Positions 1-4,973 of a stretch of 5,806 nt of DNA are shown piece after piece (within the stretch, counting starts at the first letter, position 1; each line of letters opens with the position of its first letter). A program made the position numbers and the translations under genes. Source of the DNA: DATDRS01 sp035291605 (GTDB taxonomy: Bacteria > Chloroflexota > Anaerolineae > Anaerolineales > UBA6663); the NCBI GenBank assembly GCA_035291605.1, contig DATDRS010000178.1, positions 1 through 5,806 of the forward strand, read 5' to 3'. The notes below the pieces were generated by a model. It saw nothing but the letters and a program-made list of their open reading frames with translations. It did not search any database and was not told where the DNA came from.

Positions 1-1353
1 GCCTACGCCGCCTCCGAGCGCCTGGGCCGCATGGCCGTCGAAGAAACCAGCTACGGCGTGCCGGAGCACAAGACGCTCAAAAACTTCCTGTGCTCGCGGA
101 TTTTGTGGGACTCCATCAAAGACATCCCCACCGTCGGCGTCATCCGGCACGACGCGAAGAAGAAGATTTACGACATCGCCTGGCCGATGGGCGTGGTGGC
201 CGCGCTCACGCCCAGCACCAATCCCACTTCGACGGTGATGTTCAAAATCCTGATCGCCGTCAAAGCCCGGAACGCCATCGTCGTCGCGCCCCACCCCTAC
301 GCCGTGAGATGCTGTGCGGAAACTGCGCGCCTCATGGCCGAGGCCGGCGAGCGCGCCGGGATGCCCAAAGGGCTCGTGTCGTGCATGAGCAAAGTGACTC
401 TTCCCGGCACGCAGGAATTGATGAGACATCGCTACACGGCGCTCATCCTTGCCACTGGCGGGAGCGAAATGGTGCGCGCCGCGCACTCGGTTGGGAAACC
501 GGCCTACGGCGTGGGGCCGGGCAACGTGCCGTGTTACGTGGATCGCTCGGCGGATTTGCGGCAGGCGGCGAAATACATCGTCGCTTCCAAGGCCTTCGAC
601 CATTCGGTGATCTGCGCGACCGAGCAGGCGGCGGTGGCCGATAAGCCGATTGCCGCGCAGCTCGAAGAACTGATGAAAGCCGAGGGCGCCTATTTCGTGG
701 ACGAGGCGCAAGCCCGCGCCCTGGCGGCTTTGCTGTTCCCCTCCGGGCCGCTCATCAACCCCAAGATGGTCGGCCAGAGTCCGCAACAACTGGCGCAGGC
801 GTGCGGGATCAGCGTCCCCGCCTCGGCGCGGATCCTGGTCGCCAAACTGAAATCGGTCGGGCGCGAGGAGCCGCTGTCGGGCGAGAAACTCACGACCGTC
901 CTCGGCTGGTACGAGGCCGACGGCTGGGAGGCCGGGTGCGAGCGGTGCATCGAACTCATCAACTACGGCGGGCGCGGTCACTCGCTCGTCATCCACGCCC
1001 AGGACGAGAAGGTCGTCATGCAGTTCGGGCTGGAGAAGCCGGTGTTCCGCATCGTGGTCAACACCCTCGGCACGCTCGGCACGACCGGGATGACGACGGA
1101 CGTGATGCCCTCCATGACGCTCGGCTCCGGCGGCATCGGCGGCTCGATCACGGGCGACAACATCACCGTGCACCACATGTATAATGTGAAGCGCCTGGCC
1201 TACGAAACCAAGCCCGCGCCCGAGGCGGCCTTCCTCCCCGGCTCGACCGATGAACCCGGTCCGTTGAGGCGGAACGGCGCGGCCCCGGTTGGCGCGGAGG
1301 TGGACCGGGTGGACGAGATTGTGAAACGTGTCTTAGCGGAATTAAAGAAATAA
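1..1353 (+). CDS. CoA-acylating aldehyde dehydrogenase of a bacterial microcompartment (5' partial)
   Basis: The reading frame is open from base 1, and the first ten codons (AYAASERLGR) continue the family alignment upstream of the ATG at 31, so the true start lies before the window. 450 codons are present; EutE/PduP-type enzymes are usually about 460-470 residues, and this one also has a C-terminal extension. The family oxidises an aldehyde to acyl-CoA with NAD+ and CoA. Seen here: PSTNPTS (about residue 70), the ATGGSEMV and GVGPGNVP nucleotide-site segments, the catalytic cysteine in SVICATEQ (Cys205, codon 613-615) and EEPLSGEKL (about residue 290). CATEQ in place of the common CASEQ marks the acylating branch, not the ordinary hydrolytic ALDH. 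Residues 403-434 form a Pro/Ala/Gly-rich linker, followed by a putative encapsulation helix. The nearby shell gene at 1842 supports BMC cargo. The substrate (acetaldehyde, propionaldehyde or another) cannot be told from this sequence. Confidence 0.93.
   Translation, partial: AYAASERLGRMAVEETSYGVPEHKTLKNFLCSRILWDSIKDIPTVGVIRHDAKKKIYDIAWPMGVVAALTPSTNPTSTVMFKILIAVKARNAIVVAPHPYAVRCCAETARLMAEAGERAGMPKGLVSCMSKVTLPGTQELMRHRYTALILATGGSEMVRAAHSVGKPAYGVGPGNVPCYVDRSADLRQAAKYIVASKAFDHSVICATEQAAVADKPIAAQLEELMKAEGAYFVDEAQARALAALLFPSGPLINPKMVGQSPQQLAQACGISVPASARILVAKLKSVGREEPLSGEKLTTVLGWYEADGWEAGCERCIELINYGGRGHSLVIHAQDEKVVMQFGLEKPVFRIVVNTLGTLGTTGMTTDVMPSMTLGSGGIGGSITGDNITVHHMYNVKRLAYETKPAPEAAFLPGSTDEPGPLRRNGAAPVGAEVDRVDEIVKRVLAELKK
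1303..1350 (+). other. Putative C-terminal encapsulation peptide of the aldehyde dehydrogenase
   Basis: The last 16 residues, DRVDEIVKRVLAELKK, put V, I, V, V, L and L on one face of a helix and charged residues on the other. They come after a flexible linker rich in Pro, Ala and Gly. This linker-plus-short-amphipathic-helix layout is the known pattern for peptides that bind BMC cargo enzymes to the inner face of shell proteins, and it lies outside the catalytic ALDH fold. Two TTA leucine codons (1333 and 1342) stand out against the CTC/CTG preference of the rest of the gene. Targeting is inferred, not shown. Confidence 0.72.
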
Positions 1354-1369
1354 TCGTGGTTGATTTAGC

Positions 1370-1618
1370 ATGGCGCGGCGGGATAAACTCCTAGATCAAA
1401 TTCTGCGCGGAACTTCAGATGCGAATATCCCCTTTGAGGAAATGTGCCAATTGCTGCGCCGCTTAGGCTTCAAAGAACGGATACGGGGCAGCCATCACAT
1501 CTTCACGAAAGAGAGTGTTGAAGAGATTCTGAATTTGCAACCCAAAGGTGCAAACGCCAAGCCGTATCAGGTCAAACAGGTACGAAATGTCATCCTGAAG
1601 CACAAGTTGGGAGGCTGA
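1370..1618 (+). CDS. hicA: HicA-family mRNA interferase toxin
   Basis: 82 residues, a typical HicA length. HicA toxins have a small dsRNA-binding-like fold and cut mRNA using one histidine. Here the key motif is GSHHIF with His42 as the likely catalytic residue, preceded by the LLRRLGF helix (about 28-34), which is the usual HicA arrangement. The start ATG lies 16 bases after the aldehyde dehydrogenase stop. There is no clear Shine-Dalgarno sequence before it, in contrast to the strong site of hicB, which fits limited toxin production. GC is about 48% by hand count against about 67% in the flanking BMC genes, suggesting recent acquisition. hicB begins one base after the stop codon. Family assignment is firm; toxicity and activity of this copy are inferred. 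Confidence 0.88.
   Translation: MARRDKLLDQILRGTSDANIPFEEMCQLLRRLGFKERIRGSHHIFTKESVEEILNLQPKGANAKPYQVKQVRNVILKHKLGG
1609..1614 (+). promoter_or_regulatory. Strong ribosome binding site of hicB
   Basis: GGGAGG lies five bases before the hicB ATG, inside the last codons of hicA. This supports the start at 1620 and predicts better translation of the antitoxin than of the toxin, whose own start has no such site. Confidence 0.7.
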
Positions 1619-1619
1619 G

Positions 1620-1829
1620 ATGATTAGGTATGAAATGATCATTTATTGGAGTGAGGAGGATAACTCCTTTATCGTCGAAGTCCCCGAACTCCCCGGTTGC
1701 ATGGCCGACGGGGGAACTTATCAACAGGCGCTTGCCAACGCCGAAGTTGTCATCCAGGAGTGGATTGAAACCGCGCGAGAATTGGGACGCTCAATTCCGA
1801 CCCCTAAAGGGCGATTAGTTTACGCATAA
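1620..1829 (+). CDS. hicB: HicB-family antitoxin, short form without DNA-binding domain
   Basis: 69 residues with the HicB core fold (partly degraded RNase H-like, formerly UPF0150): an N-terminal strand MIRYEMIIYW, then EEDNSFIVEVPELPGCMADG (about 12-31), where the VPELPGC-x-x-x-G block is the family hallmark, then the helix carrying ALANAEVVIQEWIETARELG (37-56) and the terminal IPTPKGRLV. HicB binds HicA and blocks its active site. Many HicB proteins carry an added helix-turn-helix or ribbon-helix-helix domain that represses the operon; this one ends right after the core, so autoregulation by direct DNA binding is not expected. It follows hicA by one base and shares its low GC. Its stop codon overlaps the ribosome binding site of the shell protein gene. 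Confidence 0.9.
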   Translation: MIRYEMIIYWSEEDNSFIVEVPELPGCMADGGTYQQALANAEVVIQEWIETARELGRSIPTPKGRLVYA

Positions 1830-1833
1830 GGAG
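1828..1833 (+). promoter_or_regulatory. Ribosome binding site of the BMC shell gene, overlapping the hicB stop
   Basis: AAGGAG sits eight bases before the ATG at 1842, and its first two bases are the last two of the hicB TAA. Ribosomes finishing hicB would reach this site directly, so translation of hicB and the shell gene may be coupled. Confidence 0.75.
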
Positions 1834-1841
1834 AAACCACT

Positions 1842-2162
1842 ATGCCCGTAGATGTTGCGATGATTGCTCTGGGAATGGTCGAGACCAGAGGCCTGATCGG
1901 CTCGATTGAGGCCGCCGACGCGATGGTCAAGGCCGCCAACGTCACGCTGATCGGCTCCGAGTACATCGGCGGCGGGTACGTGACGGTGATGGTGCGCGGG
2001 GACGTCGGCGCGGTGAAGGCCGCGACCGACGCCGGGGCGGCCGCCGCCAAGCGGGTGGGCGAACTGGTCTCGGTACACGTCATCCCGCGCCCGCACTCGG
2101 ACGTGGAGATGATCCTGCCCAAGAACATCAAGGGCGGGTTCGGCGGACGCAGCGGCGGGTAA
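1842..2162 (+). CDS. BMC-domain hexameric shell protein (PduA/EutM type)
   Basis: 106 residues with a single BMC (Pfam00936-type) domain; such proteins form flat hexamers that tile the facets of microcompartments. Family blocks in order: ALGMVETRGLIGSIEAAD (9-26), MVKAANV with the edge lysine Lys30 that joins neighbouring hexamers, the pore loop IGGG (42-45), VTVMVRGDVGAVKAATDAG (47-65) and VHVIPRPHSDVE (78-89) with the conserved edge Arg83. The order is the ordinary one, not a circular permutation. The pore loop reads GGG where PduA has GSG, so the central serine is absent. A Gly-rich tail (GGFGGRSGG) extends beyond the usual end at about residue 93. It has a good ribosome binding site and lies 12 bases after hicB. 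Together with the upstream cargo aldehyde dehydrogenase it marks a metabolosome (catabolic BMC) locus, not a carboxysome. Confidence 0.96.
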   Translation: MPVDVAMIALGMVETRGLIGSIEAADAMVKAANVTLIGSEYIGGGYVTVMVRGDVGAVKAATDAGAAAAKRVGELVSVHVIPRPHSDVEMILPKNIKGGFGGRSGG

Positions 2163-2193
2163 TCAATCCCAAATCCCAAGACCCAAGCTCCAA

Positions 2194-2214
2194 AGACTCT
2201 AGGCCAAAGAGTCT
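2194..2214. repeat. Internal hairpin, 7-bp stem
   Basis: AGACTCT (2194-2200) pairs with AGAGTCT (2208-2214) around the seven-base loop AGGCCAA. The sequence after it is CGCGGAG, not a T-run, so it is unlikely to be an intrinsic terminator. The left arm AGACTC could pair instead with GAGTCT at 2254-2259. Confidence 0.6.
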
Positions 2215-2223
2215 CGCGGAGTT

Positions 2224-2239
2224 TGGCGCGTGCGCGCCA
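2224..2239. repeat. GC-rich palindrome
   Basis: TGGCGCG (2224-2230) and CGCGCCA (2233-2239) are inverted around TG; as RNA this would be a six-pair stem with a GUGC loop. It may be a second hairpin of the intergenic element or a DNA-binding palindrome. No T-run follows. Confidence 0.55.
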
Positions 2240-2282
2240 CGTTTCTGGGATTTGAGTCTAGGATTTGGGATTTTGTCTTCCC

Positions 2283-2909
2283 ATGGCGCCCATCAAGGTT
2301 CTTATCGCGGACGACTCCGCCGAGCTCCGCAAAAGCATCCGCGCCATTCTGGTGTTCGAGCCGGACGTCAAAGTGGTGGCGGTCGCGCGCGATGGCTGGG
2401 AGGCGGTCGAACTGGCCCGCCAGCACCGGCCCGACGTGGCCCTGATGGACATCAACATGCCCCGGGTGGATGGGCTGACCGCGATTCGCGCGATTGCCGA
2501 AGTCAGCCCCAACACCCTGTGCATGATCATGTCCTCCGAGGGCGAGCGCGACATGCTCCGCAAAGCGATGGCCGCCGGGGTGCGCGAGTACCTGGTGAAA
2601 CCCTTCAGCGCGGAGGATTTTCTCCAGGCCGTCGCACGGATGAAGGTCGCCGCCAAGCAAGCGAAGACCCGGAGCGAGGCGATCGAGACCGAGCGCGACC
2701 AGCGGCTGCTTCAGTTGACGCGGGCGTATCTCAAAAACGGGCGCATGGACGACGAGGCCGCCAAAGCCTACGCGGAATACGCCAAGCGCCCCCGGGCCGA
2801 TCCCGACATCCTCGCCCGGCTGGCGGAAATCTTCTGCGCGCGGCGCGACTGGCACACGCTGCGCCTGATCTGTGAACGCATGGAAAAATTAACGCCTCCC
2901 CCTAAGTGA
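2283..2909 (+). CDS. Receiver-domain response regulator with helical TPR-like tail
   Basis: 208 residues from the ATG at 2283. An upstream in-frame TTG at 2265 would add six residues lying inside the inverted repeat arm, so the ATG, followed directly by the family-typical KVLIADDS strand, is preferred. Residues 4-120 form a complete CheY-like receiver: acidic Asp10/Asp11, phosphoacceptor Asp56 in LMDINMP, Ser84, Tyr103 and Lys106 in the YLVKPF switch. The remainder (about 121-208) is helical and charged, with two helix pairs (LTRAYLKNGRMDDEAAKAYAEY and PDILARLAEIFCARRDWHTL) that resemble TPR repeats; there is no helix-turn-helix or enzymatic output domain. Phosphorylation probably alters a protein-protein contact. 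No histidine kinase is in the window. No good Shine-Dalgarno site precedes it. Its stop codon overlaps or closely precedes the start of the next gene. Confidence 0.9.
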   Translation: MAPIKVLIADDSAELRKSIRAILVFEPDVKVVAVARDGWEAVELARQHRPDVALMDINMPRVDGLTAIRAIAEVSPNTLCMIMSSEGERDMLRKAMAAGVREYLVKPFSAEDFLQAVARMKVAAKQAKTRSEAIETERDQRLLQLTRAYLKNGRMDDEAAKAYAEYAKRPRADPDILARLAEIFCARRDWHTLRLICERMEKLTPPPK

Positions 2910-2912
2910 GGG
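2908..2912 (+). promoter_or_regulatory. Ribosome binding site favouring the GTG start at 2921
   Basis: GAGGG lies eight bases before the GTG at 2921 and overlaps the TGA of the receiver gene. The alternative GTG at 2906 has a GTGA stop-start overlap but no such site before it, and the ATG at 2939 has none either. Confidence 0.5.
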
Positions 2913-2920
2913 CCCCACGC

Positions 2921-3712
2921 GTGACAACTTCTATCGGCATGGCGCCGCAGGACGCGGCGGAACGCGCCAAATTTGAAAACGAGGTGCGGCGCATCGTCGC
3001 CGCTGGCAGCGAAGCGGGCGTCGCTCTGCGCCTCCTCGGCTCGCTGGCCTTCCAGATGCACTCCCCGCAGTTCGGCGGATTGCAGGCCAAAATGGGCCGC
3101 GCCTATACGGATATTGACTTTGCCAGTTACGGCCGGCAGTTCAAAGCCATCCGCGCCCTGCTTCTGGATCAACTCGGCTACGCGGAGGACCGGGAGGTCT
3201 TTATCAACACCGAGGGCAGCCGCGCCATCTTCGAGAACCCGGCCAACGGCCTGCACGTGGACATCTTCTACGACAAGCTCGACTTCTGCCACGTCATCCG
3301 CTGGGACGGGCGGCTGGAGGTGGACTCGCCCACCATCCCCCTCGCCGAACTGCTCCTGGAAAAGATGCAGATCGTGAAGCTCAACGAGAAGGACGTGATT
3401 GACACGATCATGCTCCTGCTGGAACACCCCTTAGGCGAGGGCGATCAAGAGACGATTAACCTCCCGCTCGTCTCGCAGTTGTGCGCCGCCGACTGGGGCC
3501 TGTGGCGCACGACGACGATGAATCTGACCAAGGTCAAACAACTCGTCCAGAACTACCCCCAGCTCAACACCGACGAAAAGGCGCGCGTCGCGACCCAGGC
3601 GGACGCGGCGCTGGCCGCCATCCACGCCGAACCCAAGCCGCTGGCATGGAAGATGCGCGACAAGATCGGCGACCGCGTGAAGTGGTACAAAGAGGTGGAT
3701 GAGGTGAAATGA
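2921..3712 (+). CDS. Predicted nucleotidyltransferase-fold protein
   Basis: 263 residues from the GTG at 2921; a GTG at 2906 (268 residues, 4-base overlap with the preceding stop) is also possible. The pol-beta-type nucleotidyltransferase pattern is visible: LLGS (Gly40-Ser41), then YTDIDF with metal-binding Asp64 and Asp66, and a third acidic residue Asp114 in LHVDIFYD. Next comes LAELLLEKMQIVKLNEKDVID (about 140-160), which resembles the helix seen after the catalytic core in AbiEii-like and related nucleotidyltransferases. The C-terminal third is helical and not recognised. The family moves a nucleotidyl group from NTP to a protein, RNA or small molecule; the target here is unknown. No partner HEPN or AbiEi-type gene lies beside it, so a toxin-antitoxin role is not supported. 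It overlaps the transporter start by four bases (ATGA), which points to translational coupling. Confidence 0.7.
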   Translation: MTTSIGMAPQDAAERAKFENEVRRIVAAGSEAGVALRLLGSLAFQMHSPQFGGLQAKMGRAYTDIDFASYGRQFKAIRALLLDQLGYAEDREVFINTEGSRAIFENPANGLHVDIFYDKLDFCHVIRWDGRLEVDSPTIPLAELLLEKMQIVKLNEKDVIDTIMLLLEHPLGEGDQETINLPLVSQLCAADWGLWRTTTMNLTKVKQLVQNYPQLNTDEKARVATQADAALAAIHAEPKPLAWKMRDKIGDRVKWYKEVDEVK

Positions 3713-4950
3713 ACCGCTCCGTCGTCGGCCGGCTTACCTGGCTCCTCTTTTTTGGGCGCAGTTTAAGCTCGGCTGCTTTTATTGCGGGCGCCACGATCGG
3801 TTCCATCCTCGGCGCGGAGCTCAGCGGACGCCCGGCGCTGGCCGGCGTGCCGGGCGCGCTCTACTTGCTGGGCAGCGCCATGGCGGCCTACCCGGCGGCG
3901 CGTTTGATGGAGCGCACCGGGCGGCGCGCCGGCCTCTCGCTCGGCTTCGTCATCGGGCTGATCGGCGCGCTCATCGCGGGCGCTTCCGTGCTGGCCCACT
4001 CGTTCGCCGGCTTCCTCGTGGGTTTCACGCTCGTCGGCGCTTCGCAGGGCTTCAACGACCTGGGGCGCTATGCCGCGGCAGAGATGCATCCGGTCGCCGA
4101 GAGAGGCCGCGCGATCAGCCTCGTCGTGCTCGGCGGGACGGTCGGCGCCATTCTCGGCCCCAACCTCGTCGGGCCAATGGGGCGGCTGGCCGCATCCTTC
4201 GACGCCGATCCGCTCGCCGGGCCGTGGTTCGCCGGCGCCGCGCTGCTCGCAGTCGGCGCCCTCCTGATGGCGCTGTTCCTCCGTCCTGATCCCAGCGATT
4301 TGGGGCGCGCGCTCGAATCCCAGAATGACGAACAGGATGCCTCAACCGGCCCGGTCCGCCCGGCGGGCGAAATCTTGAGCCAGCCCGGAACCCAGCTGGC
4401 TATTGCCGCGATGGCGTTTGGGCAGGTGGTGATGGTGATGATCATGGCGATCACCTCCCTGCACATGAAGGGCCACGGTCACAGCCTCGACGACGTGGGG
4501 GTAGTGATCATGTCCCACGCGGTGGGGATGTTCGGGTTGTCGGTCGTCGCGGGCCGCCTCGCCGACAACTTTGGCCGTGCGCCGACGATCATCGTGGGCG
4601 GGGGGCTGCTGATCGCCGCCTGTCTGCTCGCCCCGCTTTCGCAGAACACCTACCTGCTCTCGGCGGCGCTGTTCCTGTTGGGGCTGGGCTGGAACTTTTG
4701 CTACGTGGCGGGGGGCGCGCTGCTCACCGACGCGCTCACACTCGCCGAGCGCGGGCGGATGCAGGGCGGCAACGATTTGCTGGTGGGGCTGATTTCGGCG
4801 GCGGGCAATCTCGGAAGCGGCGTGGTCTTCGCGGGGTTTGGCTACACCATCATGGCCTGGATCAGCCTCGGGGTCACCCTCATCCCCATCGTCATGGCTT
4901 TCAGTTTCCTCGTCAGCCGGGGCCGCCTGCAGACGGTCAAAAGCCAGTAA
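3709..4950 (+). CDS. Major facilitator superfamily (MFS) transporter
   Basis: 413 residues, the usual size for a 12-helix MFS carrier in the cytoplasmic membrane. The N-terminal half (about 9-191) and C-terminal half (about 226-408) are strongly hydrophobic, joined by a charged cytoplasmic loop at about 192-225. The MFS motif A appears in the loop after helix 2 as ARLMERTGRRAG (64-75), and its half-site repeat in the second half as GRLADNFGRAP (about 281-291). The second half begins with a histidine-bearing segment, LHMKGHGHS (251-259) plus SHAVGM (His270), seen in a subgroup of bacterial drug/metabolite-type MFS proteins. The substrate is not deducible. AGAGGTGG at 3691-3698, ten bases upstream, is a plausible ribosome binding site, and the start overlaps the stop of the preceding gene as ATGA. 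Confidence 0.93.
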   Translation: MNRSVVGRLTWLLFFGRSLSSAAFIAGATIGSILGAELSGRPALAGVPGALYLLGSAMAAYPAARLMERTGRRAGLSLGFVIGLIGALIAGASVLAHSFAGFLVGFTLVGASQGFNDLGRYAAAEMHPVAERGRAISLVVLGGTVGAILGPNLVGPMGRLAASFDADPLAGPWFAGAALLAVGALLMALFLRPDPSDLGRALESQNDEQDASTGPVRPAGEILSQPGTQLAIAAMAFGQVVMVMIMAITSLHMKGHGHSLDDVGVVIMSHAVGMFGLSVVAGRLADNFGRAPTIIVGGGLLIAACLLAPLSQNTYLLSAALFLLGLGWNFCYVAGGALLTDALTLAERGRMQGGNDLLVGLISAAGNLGSGVVFAGFGYTIMAWISLGVTLIPIVMAFSFLVSRGRLQTVKSQ

Positions 4951-4962
4951 CGCCTCTTCTTC

Positions 4963-4967
4963 AGGAG
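4963..4967 (+). promoter_or_regulatory. Ribosome binding site of the metallophosphoesterase gene
   Basis: AGGAG sits six bases before the ATG at 4974 within the 23-base gap after the transporter gene. It fixes the start of a frame that runs off the window. Confidence 0.7.
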
Positions 4968-4973
4968 CCGCGC

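Larger units (their letters stand above)
2165..2272. repeat. Inverted-repeat-bounded intergenic element (108 bases)
   Basis: AATCCCAAATCC (2165-2176) and GGATTTGGGATT (2261-2272) are perfect 12-bp inverted repeats bounding nearly the whole gap between the shell gene and the receiver gene. A second pairing of 9 bases is possible between 2170-2178 and 2246-2254. Two smaller hairpins lie inside. No obvious target-site duplication flanks it and no open frame is inside. It could be a MITE-like or REP-like dispersed repeat, or a structured leader of the downstream operon. No long gene-free stretch exists elsewhere in the window. Confidence 0.65.

Noticed and set aside
1319..1370. Possible promoter for hicAB, with AATAAT (1349-1354) as a -10 box
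   Set aside because: The hexamer is a fair match, but no acceptable -35 box lies 16-18 bases upstream (TTGTGA at 1319 is 24 bases away), and the bases overlap the end of the aldehyde dehydrogenase coding region.
1842..2162. Carboxysome shell protein (CcmK/CsoS1)
   Set aside because: No carboxysome genes are nearby, and the acylating aldehyde dehydrogenase beside it points to a catabolic metabolosome.
2194..2239. Intrinsic terminator after the BMC shell gene
   Set aside because: Both hairpins have sound stems but neither is followed by a T-run on the + strand, so rho-independent termination is not supported.
2199..2855. 218-codon open frame on the minus strand opposite the receiver gene
   Set aside because: The + strand frame has complete receiver motifs; the antisense product shows no family signature and crosses the intergenic repeat.
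2921..3712. Nucleotidyltransferase as the toxin of an MNT-HEPN or AbiE system
   Set aside because: No HEPN or AbiEi-like gene is adjacent; the neighbours are a receiver protein and an MFS carrier.
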